NCBI GenBank assembly: GCA_004211785.1
Contig: SHBX01000002.1
Location: forward strand, 103,952 to 167,951
Source of the DNA: Winogradskyella sp.
GTDB lineage: Bacteria; Bacteroidota; Bacteroidia; Flavobacteriales; Flavobacteriaceae
DNA length: 64,000 nt
Direction of reading: 5' to 3'
Position numbers and translations under genes: made by a program. The notes under the pieces are model-generated. The model worked only from the letters and a program-made list of their open reading frames with translations, was not told the DNA's origin and did not search any database. How positions within the stretch are numbered: the stretch's first letter is position 1; every line of letters begins with the position of its first letter. Shown piece by piece: positions 50,085-59,486 of this stretch.

Positions 50085-50384
50085 AGCTTTTTTCATTGCA
50101 GAAATTCCACCACCATTAATAGCATCAATGCCGTTGGCATTAAGTATTTGTTTTGCTTGAGCAGATCTAATTCCGCTTTTACAATGTGCAATTACGGGTT
50201 TATTCAATTTTTTTATTTCTTCAATGCGGGTTTTTAATTCTGAAATCGGAACAAGTATTGCGCCTTCAATATGCTCGATGTTGTATTCTCTTTGTGTACG
50301 AACATCCAAAATTACAGCGTCTTTTTTCAAATACTCTTGGATTTGATTTGATTTCTTTCCAAATAAAAAACTAAATAGTCCCAT
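50076..50384 (-). CDS. Rhodanese-like domain protein
   Basis: A 102-residue single-domain rhodanese. The active-site Cys is in VIAHCKSGIRSAQAK, and the CH2-type motif DVRTQREYNIEHIEGA is present. Such proteins carry sulfur as a persulfide. It ends the minus-strand unit with the aromatic hydroxylase, whose stop is 3 bp upstream, so the two are probably co-transcribed. Confidence 0.94.
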   Translation of the reverse strand: MGLFSFLFGKKSNQIQEYLKKDAVILDVRTQREYNIEHIEGAILVPISELKTRIEEIKKLNKPVIAHCKSGIRSAQAKQILNANGIDAINGGGISAMKKALQ

Positions 50385-50387
50385 AGG

Positions 50388-52145
50388 CTAATGTGCTTCG
50401 TTTATAATTTCTAACCCATCATCAACTAAGTGTGTGATTTTGGGTTGACTATTCTTTTGTTCGTGTAAGTATGCGTTAACTTTCAATTTCAAGTCTGAAA
50501 AATTAAACTTATCTGCCAATTCCATAAGCTCTAGAGCTAATAACCAATCGCTATCATAATTAGATTTCAGCGTATTGAAAATGCTAACTAAGTCACCTTC
50601 TGATATTGAATTTTTATTCCGTAAATCTCTAACGTCTTGATATAGATTTTCAAGTTGAATTTTGACTTTGTCAGTTTCAGGTTGATTAGTTGCGCTATCC
50701 GAAACATGATATAAGTTTTCAAAAGAATGATAGTCTGCACTTCCTGCATACGCCGAGACAATTGATGAACCAACAGCTAAATCGAAAGTGCCATCTTCCG
50801 GTGAAAACAAAATCTCATTATTGTATTTTACCGTACAATCTTCAAACTGAATTAAAATTAGTTTCCCTTGAAGATTTCTGATTCCTGTTATGTTTAATCC
50901 TTCAACAACAATGCCGCTTTCGTACTCAAAAGAAATACGCTTGTTGTCATAAAAGTTGTAGGCCTTTAAGTCGCGTGGACCCATATTTTCGATAGCAAGA
51001 TTAATACCTTTCAATTTTCCGATTGGAGAACTAAATCCATTAGTATGTGTTTCAGTACCATGACCAATCAATTCCTTTTCACGATTAGCCAATGCGGATG
51101 GACCTTCAGTTTTAAAGAAGACCACATTGTTGTCTTCATCGCGTATCATCTTTGTAAAAACACCAGAGATTTGTAAACCAGTATTAAGTTCAATAGTACC
51201 AATTTTTTCAGAATCTATGAGTTTGTTCAAACCTCGCCAACCACCTTTGCGCAAAGCCATAGTGTTTGCAAATTCATCTAGAACCTGCATTAAGTATGAA
51301 AAATCTGGTGTAACAAAAAGTTGAGGTTGTGGCTTTGTAATATCAAACTCTGTTTCTGCAGCTTTTATAGAATATGGTATTTTTTTAACCTTATCTGATA
51401 GACACCATTTGCTTTCTCCAATTGAAGACAATAATCCTGCGCCGTAAAGTTTTGGGCTTTCAGTTGTACCGATTAAACCATATTCGACTGTCCACCAATG
51501 TAGATTTCTAATCTGTGCCATTTCAGATAATGAAACTTTTTTATTCTGAAGTGTATTGACTTCAGCTTCGGCTTTTGCAATTTCTGCAGTAGTTGAGGTT
51601 TTGGCTTCTTTTAAAATGGAAAGCTTTCTTACCGCTTCGTACATGTCATTGTCATGTGATGATAAAATAGCTTTGGCTCCAACTTCACCAAAACGTCTCA
51701 AATATTCAGCATAATCGGGATTTGCAATAATAGGCGCATGCCCAGCAGCTTCATGTATAATGTCTGGTGCAGGTGTATATTCAATATTTTCAAGTTGACG
51801 AATATCAGAAGCAATAACCAAAACCTTGTATGCCTGAAATTCCATGAATGCGTTTGGTGGAATAAAGCCATCTACTGCTACTGCGGCCCAGCCAATTTCT
51901 TTAAGAATACGATTCATGCCATACATGCTTGGGATTTCGTCTATAGAAATTCCTGTCATATCCAAGCCTTTGAGATAAGAGCTATGCGCAACTTTGCTTA
52001 GATAAGAAATGTTTTTTCGCATTACAAAGCGCCATACCGCTTGGTTAATCGGAGAGTAGTTATCGTAATTTTGAGGTTTTATAAATTGCTTTAAGTGAGG
52101 AGGCAATCTATCAATTAGCGGGTTGGTTTCAAAATTGTGGCTCAT
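50388..52145 (-). CDS. Aromatic amino acid hydroxylase with long C-terminal extension
   Basis: A 585-residue protein of the biopterin-dependent aromatic amino acid hydroxylase family (phenylalanine 4-monooxygenase-like). The iron ligands are His131 and His136 (IIHEAAGHAP) and Glu221 (HWWTVEYGL). Bacterial phenylalanine hydroxylases are usually 260-300 residues; here an insert of about 40 residues (EAKTSTTAEIAKAEAEVNT) lies between the His pair and the Glu, and a C-terminal region of about 250 residues (from about 335) has no recognised domain. It is divergent from the paa regulator, and Phe catabolism to tyrosine would feed aromatic degradation. Substrate is not proven. Confidence 0.88.
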   Translation of the reverse strand: MSHNFETNPLIDRLPPHLKQFIKPQNYDNYSPINQAVWRFVMRKNISYLSKVAHSSYLKGLDMTGISIDEIPSMYGMNRILKEIGWAAVAVDGFIPPNAFMEFQAYKVLVIASDIRQLENIEYTPAPDIIHEAAGHAPIIANPDYAEYLRRFGEVGAKAILSSHDNDMYEAVRKLSILKEAKTSTTAEIAKAEAEVNTLQNKKVSLSEMAQIRNLHWWTVEYGLIGTTESPKLYGAGLLSSIGESKWCLSDKVKKIPYSIKAAETEFDITKPQPQLFVTPDFSYLMQVLDEFANTMALRKGGWRGLNKLIDSEKIGTIELNTGLQISGVFTKMIRDEDNNVVFFKTEGPSALANREKELIGHGTETHTNGFSSPIGKLKGINLAIENMGPRDLKAYNFYDNKRISFEYESGIVVEGLNITGIRNLQGKLILIQFEDCTVKYNNEILFSPEDGTFDLAVGSSIVSAYAGSADYHSFENLYHVSDSATNQPETDKVKIQLENLYQDVRDLRNKNSISEGDLVSIFNTLKSNYDSDWLLALELMELADKFNFSDLKLKVNAYLHEQKNSQPKITHLVDDGLEIINEAH

Positions 52146-52235
52146 GCTTATATTTGTAGAGGTGTAAATTTATGACTTTAGAGTCTAGTTTTAAAGTAAT
52201 ACCTTACCAATTAACAGATTTAGGATGCATTGTTA

Positions 52236-52805
52236 ATGAAAAAAGAAACACGAAAGCAAGAGATTGTTAGAATAGCTGCGAAGCTTTTTAAAAGTAAAGG
52301 GTATAGCGCAGTTACAATGCGTGATTTAGCAACTGCTATGGGCATAAAAGCAGCAAGCTTGTATAATCATATAGACTCTAAGCAAGCTATTTTACAAGAT
52401 ATTATTATTGATATAGCAGAGGATTTTACTTCAGGCATGCAAACTATTATAGTGGGTAATACTAACAGCATTGAACGTCTAGAGCAAATTATACAATTGC
52501 ACGTGAGAATTGCTGTTGATAGTGCAGATAATCTTGCGGCATTAAATTCTGATTGGATGCATCTAGAAAATAAGTTAGAATACTATTTGAAGTTAAGACA
52601 AGACTACGAAAACAACTTCCGAAAGATTATTGAGACAGGGATTTTAAATAGAGAAATAGCATCAGTAGACCCTGACGTGCTAATGTTTTCGATGCTATCT
52701 ACTTTGCGGTCACTTTATTTATGGATTCCTAAAAAGGGAGATGTTAAACTAGATGAGCTATCATACTCCTTGTCTCAAATACTCATCAGTGGAATTAACA
52801 TCTAA
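52236..52805 (+). CDS. TetR-family regulator, likely repressor of the paa cluster
   Basis: A 189-residue TetR/AcrR protein. The ATG at 52236 gives MKKETRKQEIVRIAAKLF; an in-frame TTG precedes it by 6 bp. The HTH is YSAVTMRDLATAMGIKAASLYNHIDSK (in part) near 22-50; the rest is an all-helical ligand domain. It is upstream of and co-directional with the phenylacetate genes and divergent from the hydroxylase. The palindrome at 52838-52855 is a candidate operator. The effector is probably phenylacetyl-CoA, by analogy. Confidence 0.9.
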   Translation: MKKETRKQEIVRIAAKLFKSKGYSAVTMRDLATAMGIKAASLYNHIDSKQAILQDIIIDIAEDFTSGMQTIIVGNTNSIERLEQIIQLHVRIAVDSADNLAALNSDWMHLENKLEYYLKLRQDYENNFRKIIETGILNREIASVDPDVLMFSMLSTLRSLYLWIPKKGDVKLDELSYSLSQILISGINI

Positions 52806-52822
52806 TTAAGAATAAAATTTAG

Positions 52823-52830
52823 TAACTTTG
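52823..52830 (+). promoter_or_regulatory. paa promoter -7 box
   Basis: TAACTTTG matches TAnnTTTG exactly, 45 bp before the paaE ATG. The TetR-type palindrome lies 7 bp downstream, at the expected transcription start. Confidence 0.55.
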
Positions 52831-52837
52831 TAACATT

Positions 52838-52855
52838 AACTAACAAGTGTTAGTT
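52838..52855. promoter_or_regulatory. Palindromic TetR-type operator (AACTAAC-N4-GTTAGTT)
   Basis: AACTAAC (52838-52844) and GTTAGTT (52849-52855) form a perfect 7-bp dyad around AAGT, just after the predicted transcription start of the paa genes. The position suits a repressor. Ts follow, so it could alternatively be a weak terminator of the TetR gene. Confidence 0.55.
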
Positions 52856-52875
52856 TTTTTGATTGTTGACAATTT

Positions 52876-53949
52876 ATGGCTGATTTTTATAACTTAAGGA
52901 TTGAAGATATCTATAAAGAAACTGAAGATACTTCAGTAATCACATTTGCTATTCCTGAAGAATTACAAGAAGAATTTAAGTTTCGTCAAGGGCAACATTT
53001 AACCTTAAAAGCAGATATAGGCGGTGAAGATATTCGTCGTTCATATTCGTTATGCTCAAGTCCATTAGATAAGCAATGGCAAGTTGCTGTAAAACAGATT
53101 CCTGGTGGAAAGTTTTCAACGTATGTAAATGAAGAGCTCAAGTCCGGTGATAGAATAGAAGTAATGACCCCAAGCGGTGTCTTTGGTGTAGAATGTAGTC
53201 CAAATATCTCTAAAAATTATTTGTTTTTTTCTGCTGGTAGTGGTATTACTCCAGTTTTGTCTATGATTAAAGCGCATTTAGCAGCAGAATCAAATTCAAC
53301 ATGTAAGCTATTCTATGTAAATAAAACTGCAAAATCTATTATCTTTAAAGAAGAACTAGAGCAATTAAGGAATACCTACTTTGGAAGATTAGAGATATAT
53401 TATTTCCTAACCAAAGAACGTCGTGATATAGAATTATTTAACGGTCGTTTTGATGATGATAAGATGCAAGTCTTAACAAAAACATTTATTGACATTCCAG
53501 ATACAAGTGAAGTCTTTTTATGTGGTCCAGAACAAATGGTAAAGTATGTTAGCGATTATTTGATTGATGCAGGTCTGCCAAAAGAACTAGTTCATTTTGA
53601 ATTGTTTGTAACTGGATTGTCTGAGGAAGATATTAAACGTGCTGAGCGTTTAGCGCAACAGAATGTAGAAGGAACTGAAGTAACGATAGTCGATGGCGGA
53701 AAAGAGTTCTTATTTACTATGACCAAAGAATACGATAATATTCTAGACGCAGCTTTAGGTGCTGGTGCAGATTTACCTTTTGCATGCAAAGGAGGTGTTT
53801 GCAGTACTTGTAAATGCGAAGTCATTGATGGTTCTGTAGAAATGAAAATTAATTATGCTTTAGATGATAAAGAGGTGTCTCAAAACTTAGTGTTGAGTTG
53901 CCAAGCCGTACCAACTTCAGATAAAGTAGTAGTAGATTTCGATGTATAA
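52876..53949 (+). CDS. paaE: Phenylacetyl-CoA epoxidase reductase subunit
   Basis: A 357-residue flavo/iron-sulfur reductase that passes electrons from NADPH to PaaABC. A FAD domain ([10 protein letters not shown]), NAD domain ([23 protein letters not shown]) and a C-terminal plant-type 2Fe-2S ferredoxin ([18 protein letters not shown]) are all intact. It is the first gene of the paa operon here, unlike the E. coli order A-B-C-D-E. It overlaps the start of the paaA frame. Confidence 0.96.
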   Translation: MADFYNLRIEDIYKETEDTSVITFAIPEELQEEFKFRQGQHLTLKADIGGEDIRRSYSLCSSPLDKQWQVAVKQIPGGKFSTYVNEELKSGDRIEVMTPSGVFGVECSPNISKNYLFFSAGSGITPVLSMIKAHLAAESNSTCKLFYVNKTAKSIIFKEELEQLRNTYFGRLEIYYFLTKERRDIELFNGRFDDDKMQVLTKTFIDIPDTSEVFLCGPEQMVKYVSDYLIDAGLPKELVHFELFVTGLSEEDIKRAERLAQQNVEGTEVTIVDGGKEFLFTMTKEYDNILDAALGAGADLPFACKGGVCSTCKCEVIDGSVEMKINYALDDKEVSQNLVLSCQAVPTSDKVVVDFDV

Positions 53950-53965
53950 AACAAAACTCAAAATT

Positions 53966-54922
53966 ATGAGTGAAGAACAAATAAAAAATTTAGAAGTACA
54001 ATTTGAAGCACGAATAGCGCGTGACGAGAAAATTGAGCCAAAAGATTGGATGCCTGAGAAATATCGCAAAACACATATCAGGCAAATGTCCCAGCATGCG
54101 CATTCTGAAATTGTTGGAATGCTTCCTGAAGGAAACTGGATAACAAGAGCGCCTTCATTGAGACGTAAAGTGGCACTTTTAGCAAAAGTCCAAGACGAAG
54201 CTGGCCATGGATTATACTTATACTCAGCAACGGAGACTTTAGGTGTTTCTAGAGATGAAATGTATGAGCAATTGCATACAGGTAAAGCCAAATACTCAAG
54301 TATTTTTAATTACCCAACAATTACTTGGGCAGATATGGGAGCAATCGGTTGGTTAGTTGACGGCGCAGCCATTATTAATCAAGTGCCTTTATGTAATACG
54401 TCTTATGGTCCATACGCTAGAGCAATGATTCGTGTATGTAAAGAAGAAAGCTTTCACCAACGTCAAGGTTACGAAATCATGATAAAGCTTGCTAATGGAA
54501 CGCCAGAGCAAAAAGAAATGGCACAAGATGCACTAAATCGTTGGTGGTGGCCAAGTTTAATGATGCTAGGTCCAACAGATGATGTGTCTGTGCACACAGC
54601 ACAGTCTATGAAGTGGAAATTAAAGCGTAAGTCTAATGACGATTTACGCCAACAATTCATTGACCAAACAGTGCCTCAAGCAGATTTAATAGGATTGACG
54701 ATTCCTGACCCAGATTTAAAATGGAACGAAGAACGCGGTAGTTACGATTTTGGCGAGATAAATTGGGATGAGTTTTGGCAAGTCGTTAAAGGTCATGGAC
54801 CATGTAATAAAGAGCGAATGAAAGCAAGAGTAGGTGCATGGGAACGAGGAGAATGGGTTAGAGATGCTGCCATGGCTCATGCTGAAAAGAAACAAGAACG
54901 AAAAGAAAAACTAGCAGTTTAA
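53966..54922 (+). CDS. paaA: Phenylacetyl-CoA epoxidase catalytic subunit
   Basis: A 318-residue diiron oxygenase subunit that forms the ring 1,2-epoxide of phenylacetyl-CoA. I use the ATG at 53966 ([17 protein letters not shown]). Helix ligand segments: [13 protein letters not shown] and [13 protein letters not shown] hold the Glu and His ligands. [22 protein letters not shown] is typical of PaaA. Followed by paaB after 10 bp. Confidence 0.96.
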   Translation: MSEEQIKNLEVQFEARIARDEKIEPKDWMPEKYRKTHIRQMSQHAHSEIVGMLPEGNWITRAPSLRRKVALLAKVQDEAGHGLYLYSATETLGVSRDEMYEQLHTGKAKYSSIFNYPTITWADMGAIGWLVDGAAIINQVPLCNTSYGPYARAMIRVCKEESFHQRQGYEIMIKLANGTPEQKEMAQDALNRWWWPSLMMLGPTDDVSVHTAQSMKWKLKRKSNDDLRQQFIDQTVPQADLIGLTIPDPDLKWNEERGSYDFGEINWDEFWQVVKGHGPCNKERMKARVGAWERGEWVRDAAMAHAEKKQERKEKLAV

Positions 54923-54932
54923 ATATAAAATT

Positions 54933-55220
54933 ATGTCAACAAAAAACTGGCCTCTTTGGGAAATCTTCGTAAGAAGTAAAAATGGATTAGAGCATAGACA
55001 CTGTGGTAGCCTTCATGCTACAGATGCAGAAATGGCACTTGAAAATGCTCGCGATGTGTATACGAGAAGAAATGAAGGTGTAAGTATTTGGGTTGTAGAA
55101 TCTAAAAACATCACAGCTTCAAATCCAGAAAATAATGGTGAACTATTTGAACCTGCTCAAGATAAGGTCTACCGCCATCCAACATTTTATGATTTGCCGG
55201 ACGAAGTAAAACATATGTAA
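54933..55220 (+). CDS. paaB: Phenylacetyl-CoA epoxidase subunit PaaB
   Basis: A 95-residue small structural subunit. Signatures: NWPLWEIFVRSKNGLEHRHC, LHATDAEMALENARDVYTRR, SIWVVES. Its stop and the next ATG overlap by one base (TAATG). Confidence 0.96.
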   Translation: MSTKNWPLWEIFVRSKNGLEHRHCGSLHATDAEMALENARDVYTRRNEGVSIWVVESKNITASNPENNGELFEPAQDKVYRHPTFYDLPDEVKHM

Positions 55221-55972
55221 TGAAAGAGAATCTATATAATTACATACTAGGTATTGCTGATAACAGCCTTATTCTTGGTCAAAGAATGGGCGAATTATGC
55301 GGCCATGGACCAAGTCTTGAAACCGATATCGCATGTACAAACATATCCTTGGATTTATTCGGGCAAGTACGAAGCTATTTCCAATATGCGAGTAAGATTT
55401 CTGATGATGGAAGAACAGAGGATGATATTGCAATGTTACGCAAGGAACGTGAATATAAAAATGTGCTTTTAGTTGAGCAGCCCAATACAAATTTTGCTTT
55501 TACGATAGGCCGTCAATTTTTGTTTGATGTTTACCATTTAGCTTTCTTAGCAGAACTACAAAAGAGTACGGATTTAACACTTTCAGCAATTGCAAACAAA
55601 TGCATTAAAGAGGTAAGTTACCATGAGCGTTTTTCTTCGGATTGGGTAAAGCGATTAGGCGATGGTACTCAAGAAAGTAAAGAGAAAATGCAAGAAGCAA
55701 TTGATGCATTGTGGACATATACTGATGAACTATTCCACCAAACTGAAGCAGATAAAGCAATGGTAATTGAAAATGTGGGCGTTGATGTCACCCAGCTGAA
55801 AGAAAATTATTACTTAAGAGTTGCAGAGCTTTTAAAGGAAGCAACCATAGAGGTTCCAGAATCAAAATGGTTTCAAAAGGGTGGTAAGGAAGGTATACAT
55901 ACTGAACATTTAGGGTATTTATTAAGCGACTTGCAATATATGCAGCGTACGTATCCTAACATGGAATGGTAA
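55220..55972 (+). CDS. paaC: Phenylacetyl-CoA epoxidase structural subunit
   Basis: A 250-residue PaaA homologue that pairs with it without a full diiron site. Sequence has NYILGIADNSLILGQRMGEL, CTNISLDLFGQVRSYFQYAS, EVSYHERFSSDWVKRLGDG, all typical of PaaC. The next ATG is 1 bp after the stop. Confidence 0.95.
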   Translation: MKENLYNYILGIADNSLILGQRMGELCGHGPSLETDIACTNISLDLFGQVRSYFQYASKISDDGRTEDDIAMLRKEREYKNVLLVEQPNTNFAFTIGRQFLFDVYHLAFLAELQKSTDLTLSAIANKCIKEVSYHERFSSDWVKRLGDGTQESKEKMQEAIDALWTYTDELFHQTEADKAMVIENVGVDVTQLKENYYLRVAELLKEATIEVPESKWFQKGGKEGIHTEHLGYLLSDLQYMQRTYPNMEW

Positions 55973-55973
55973 C

Positions 55974-56474
55974 ATGACAACAACAGAGCAAAATATAGAC
56001 ACTATTTTATTACCAATACTGGAGCAGGTTTCCGATCCTGAAATTCCAGTACTGTCTATAATGGATATGGGTGTTGTCCGCTCTGCTGTGATTATAAATA
56101 ATATCGTAAAAGTTGAGATTACACCAACGTATAGTGGTTGTCCTGCCATGGATGTTATTGGTGATGACATTAAAAAAGCACTTAAAGAAGCTGGTTACAA
56201 ATCTGAAATTGATTTGATTTTATATCCGGCCTGGACAACCGATTGGATTACACCTAGAGGACGTAAAGCATTAGAAGATTACGGAATTGCAGCACCTTTA
56301 GATGCAGAGGCAGATAAAGATGTGTTGCTTCATGGTAAAAGAATGGTGAAGTGTACTAATTGTGGTTCGCAAAACACTAGGTTAGTAAGTCAGTTTGGTT
56401 CAACGGCATGTAAAGCACAATTTCAGTGCGATGATTGCCAGGAACCTTTTGATTACTTCAAATGTTTGAAGTAA
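55974..56474 (+). CDS. paaD: PaaD, MIP18-like maturation protein
   Basis: A 166-residue protein. The N-terminal DUF59/MIP18 domain has QVSDPEIPVLSIMDMGVV and TYSGCPAMDVIGDDI; the C-terminal zinc ribbon has paired cysteines (VKCTNCGSQN, QCDDCQEPFDYF). PaaD is needed for assembly of the epoxidase iron centres. Followed by an 86-bp spacer with a degenerate repeat. Confidence 0.95.
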   Translation: MTTTEQNIDTILLPILEQVSDPEIPVLSIMDMGVVRSAVIINNIVKVEITPTYSGCPAMDVIGDDIKKALKEAGYKSEIDLILYPAWTTDWITPRGRKALEDYGIAAPLDAEADKDVLLHGKRMVKCTNCGSQNTRLVSQFGSTACKAQFQCDDCQEPFDYFKCLK

Positions 56475-56523
56475 TAAATTTCCATGAAAATGGAAGTCTC
56501 ATTAAAAGAATGAAATGTCACCT

Positions 56524-56540
56524 TGAGCGTAGTTGAAAGG
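56524..56540 (+). repeat. Degenerate TGAGCGTAGTCGAAG element before paaG
   Basis: TTGAGCGTAGTTGAAAG in the paaD-paaG spacer differs at a few positions from the element in the terminator loop at 9257-9271. It is an internal spacer relic inside an operon. Confidence 0.5.
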
Positions 56541-56560
56541 TCTCAAAATAGAAACAGAAT

Positions 56561-57343
56561 ATGAATGAAAACATTCAGCTTAAAATAGAAAATAAAGTAG
56601 CGTATATAACACTAAATAGACCAGAAGTATTTAACAGCTTCAATCGTGAAATGGCTTTAAGTCTTCAAAGTGTTTTAGATGATTGTGAAACTAATACAGA
56701 CGTTAGAGCAATTGTGCTTACCGGTAATGGGAAAGCATTCTGCGCAGGTCAAGATTTAAAAGAAGTAACAGATCCAGAATTAAATCCAGGATTTAAAAAA
56801 ATTCTGGAAGAGCATTACAATCCAATCATTACTAGGTTACGTTCAATCAAGAAACCAATCATTGGAGCAGTCAACGGAGTAGCGGCAGGAGCTGGAGCTA
56901 ATATTGCATTGGCCTGCGATATTGTAGTGGCTCATGAAAAGGTAAGTTTTATTCAAGCCTTTAGTTTAATTGGTTTAGTACCAGATAGTGCAGGAACATT
57001 CTTTTTACCACGCTTAATTGGCTTTCAAAAAGCACAAGCATTGGCAATGCTAGGTGATAAAATTTCTGCAGATGAAGCAGAAAAAATGGGAATGATATAT
57101 AAATCTGTTCCTTTAGAAGAATTTGATGAAACCATATCGAAACTAGCAATTAAACTGGCCAATATGCCAACAAAAGCATTAGGTTTTATTAAAGAATTAT
57201 TCAATAAGTCTATGGCCAATACTCTAGAAGATCAATTGGCTTTAGAGTCTAAATTACAAATTGAAGCAGCAAGTAGTAATGATTATGCAGAAGGTGTTGC
57301 GGCATTTATAGAAAAGCGTAAACCAAATTTTAAAGGAAACTGA
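56561..57343 (+). CDS. paaG: 1,2-epoxyphenylacetyl-CoA isomerase (enoyl-CoA hydratase family)
   Basis: A 260-residue crotonase. Oxyanion segments are KAFCAGQDLKEV and GVAAGAGANIALACD, and the catalytic Asp is in GLVPDSAGTFFLPRL, as in PaaG; it has no Glu of hydratases at that place. It converts the epoxide to the oxepin. A separate PaaF hydratase is not seen in this window. Confidence 0.92.
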   Translation: MNENIQLKIENKVAYITLNRPEVFNSFNREMALSLQSVLDDCETNTDVRAIVLTGNGKAFCAGQDLKEVTDPELNPGFKKILEEHYNPIITRLRSIKKPIIGAVNGVAAGAGANIALACDIVVAHEKVSFIQAFSLIGLVPDSAGTFFLPRLIGFQKAQALAMLGDKISADEAEKMGMIYKSVPLEEFDETISKLAIKLANMPTKALGFIKELFNKSMANTLEDQLALESKLQIEAASSNDYAEGVAAFIEKRKPNFKGN

Positions 57344-57375
57344 CAATTTATTGTCATCCTGAATTTGTTTCAGGA
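57341..57375 (+). repeat. Double dyad in the paaG-dehydratase spacer
   Basis: TGACAA (57341-57346) pairs with TTGTCA (57351-57356), and TCCTGAA (57357-57363) pairs with TTCAGGA (57369-57375). The second dyad resembles a short repeat I know from other flavobacterial genomes (GTCATCCTGAA..TTCAGGAT). The first dyad overlaps the paaG stop. Confidence 0.5.
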
Positions 57376-57386
57376 TTTCATCACAT

Positions 57387-58322
57387 ATGGATAAACAAAC
57401 CCTCATAAAAGTTCACAATAGAATAAAACCATTTATTCATAGAACACCAGTATTAAGTTCTTGTTTAATTAATGAAATGGTGAGTGCAGATATTGTATTT
57501 AAATGTGAGAACTTTCAAAAAATGGGAGCCTTTAAAATGCGTGGAGCAGCTAATGCAATTCTATCGCTTTCGGAAGAAGAAAGAGAAAGAGGCGTAGTAA
57601 CGCATTCCTCCGGAAATTTTGCGCAAGCCGTATCCTTAGCAGCTCAAAAACTAGATGTTAAGGCCTATATCGTAATGCCAGAGAATGCGCCTCAAGTCAA
57701 AAAAAATGGTGTCAATACATATGAAGGCGAGATTATAGAATGTGAATCTACACCACAAGCAAGAGAAGCAACGGCTAATAAAGTTGCAAAAGAAAAAGGA
57801 GCATCTTTTTTGCATCCTTCAAACCAAGATGAGGTGATATATGGCAATAGCACAGCTGCAATAGAATTATTAGAAGAATGTCCAAATTTAGATGTAATTT
57901 TAACTCCAGTTGGTGGTGGTGGATTGATTGCAGGAACTGCTTTAGCGGCGCATTATTTTTCAAATAATTGTAAAGTGATTGGTGGTGAACCAATGGAAGC
58001 AGACGACGCGTATCGATCTTTGATTTCTGGCAAAATAGAAACAAACGATAGTTTTCATACAGTTGCTGATGGATTAAGAACACATCTAGGGAATCGTAAT
58101 TTTCCGATTATAAAAGAGCATGTAGAAAAAATTATTCGTGTTGAAGAAGATGAAATTATAAATGCGATGCAATTGATATGGGAACGCATGAAAATCATTA
58201 TTGAACCATCATGCGCAGTGCCTTTTGCAGCATTATTAAAGAATAAAAAAGAGTTTAAAAATAAAAACGTCGGCATTATTTTGTCTGGCGGTAATGTGGA
58301 TGTAAAAAATCTACCGTTTTAA
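57387..58322 (+). CDS. Serine/threonine dehydratase-like PLP enzyme
   Basis: A 311-residue fold-type II PLP enzyme. The PLP Lys is in MGAFKMRGAANA (near residue 52), the phosphate loop is PVGGGGLIAGTA, and the substrate loop SSGNFAQAV is intact. It resembles serine racemase and threonine/threo-3-hydroxyaspartate dehydratases; no regulatory ACT domain. It lies in the middle of the paa operon, where it has no known role. Confidence 0.9.
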   Translation: MDKQTLIKVHNRIKPFIHRTPVLSSCLINEMVSADIVFKCENFQKMGAFKMRGAANAILSLSEEERERGVVTHSSGNFAQAVSLAAQKLDVKAYIVMPENAPQVKKNGVNTYEGEIIECESTPQAREATANKVAKEKGASFLHPSNQDEVIYGNSTAAIELLEECPNLDVILTPVGGGGLIAGTALAAHYFSNNCKVIGGEPMEADDAYRSLISGKIETNDSFHTVADGLRTHLGNRNFPIIKEHVEKIIRVEEDEIINAMQLIWERMKIIIEPSCAVPFAALLKNKKEFKNKNVGIILSGGNVDVKNLPF

Positions 58323-58331
58323 TATAAAACT

Positions 58332-59486
58332 ATGAACGTAGGAATTATTGGTTCTGGAACAATGGGAAGTGGTATTGCACAAGTTGCAGCTACGGCTGGT
58401 TGTCATGTTAAATTATACGATACAAATCAAACTGCATTAGATAAAGCTAAAGGTAGTCTTGAAAAAATATTAAATCGCCTTATTGAAAAAGGACGAATTG
58501 ATACTGACGAAAAAAACAGAATTCAATCTAACATCTCCTATGTAGATAGTTTAAAAGATTTAGCGGACTCAAACTTGACGATTGAAGCGATTATCGAAAA
58601 TCTTGATATTAAGAAAAAAGTATTTTCAGAATTAGAAAGTTATGTTGCAGATGATTGTATCATAGCATCAAACACCTCTAGTTTATCAATAGCTTCAATA
58701 GCTGCATCTTTAGAAAAACCAGAGCGCTGCATAGGGATTCATTTTTTTAATCCAGCGCCTTTAATGAGATTGGTTGAGGTCATTCCTGCCATTCAAACAT
58801 CTGAAGACGTACTTCAAGAATCAATTGAAACAATTTCAGATTGGAAAAAAGTTGTGGCTGTAGCTAAAGACACACCTGGTTTTATTGTCAATAGAGTCGC
58901 AAGACCATTTTACGGTGAAGCTTTACGAATACATGAAGAAGGCATTGCAGATTTTGCAACCATCGATTGGAGTTTAAAAACGATGGGCGGATTTAGAATG
59001 GGGCCATTTGAACTCATGGATTTCATCGGCAATGATGTAAATTATACAGTTACCGAAACTGTGTTTACGGCATTCTATTTTGACCCAAGATATAAACCTG
59101 CATTTACACAGAAACGATTTTCTGAAGCAGGATATTTAGGACGCAAATCCGGTAGAGGCTATTATGATTATACCGAAGGAGCGACAAATGTTACCCCAAC
59201 AGAAGATAAAGTACTAGCTGAGAAAATATTTAATCGCGTTTTAGTTATGCTTATTAACGAAGCTGCGGATGCACTATTTTTAAATATAGCTTCGGCTGAA
59301 GATATCGATAACGCCATGACCAAAGGTGTAAACTATCCTAAAGGATTATTGGCGTGGGCAGATGAGATTGGTATTGATAAATGTGTTACTGCATTAGATA
59401 GATTGTATGACGAATACCATGAAGATAGATATCGCTGTAGTCCGTTGTTACGTAAAATGAATAAAAACAATAAAATATTCTTTTAA
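58332..59486 (+). CDS. paaH: 3-hydroxyacyl-CoA dehydrogenase
   Basis: A 384-residue NAD-dependent enzyme. Rossmann motif GSGTMGSGIAQVAA, catalytic region GIHFFNPAPLMRLVEVI, and two 3HCDH C-terminal repeats (GFIVNRVARPFYGEALR, GVNYPKGLLAWADEIG). In the pathway it oxidises 3-hydroxyadipyl-CoA. Its stop and the paaI ATG overlap by one base. Confidence 0.94.
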   Translation: MNVGIIGSGTMGSGIAQVAATAGCHVKLYDTNQTALDKAKGSLEKILNRLIEKGRIDTDEKNRIQSNISYVDSLKDLADSNLTIEAIIENLDIKKKVFSELESYVADDCIIASNTSSLSIASIAASLEKPERCIGIHFFNPAPLMRLVEVIPAIQTSEDVLQESIETISDWKKVVAVAKDTPGFIVNRVARPFYGEALRIHEEGIADFATIDWSLKTMGGFRMGPFELMDFIGNDVNYTVTETVFTAFYFDPRYKPAFTQKRFSEAGYLGRKSGRGYYDYTEGATNVTPTEDKVLAEKIFNRVLVMLINEAADALFLNIASAEDIDNAMTKGVNYPKGLLAWADEIGIDKCVTALDRLYDEYHEDRYRCSPLLRKMNKNNKIFF

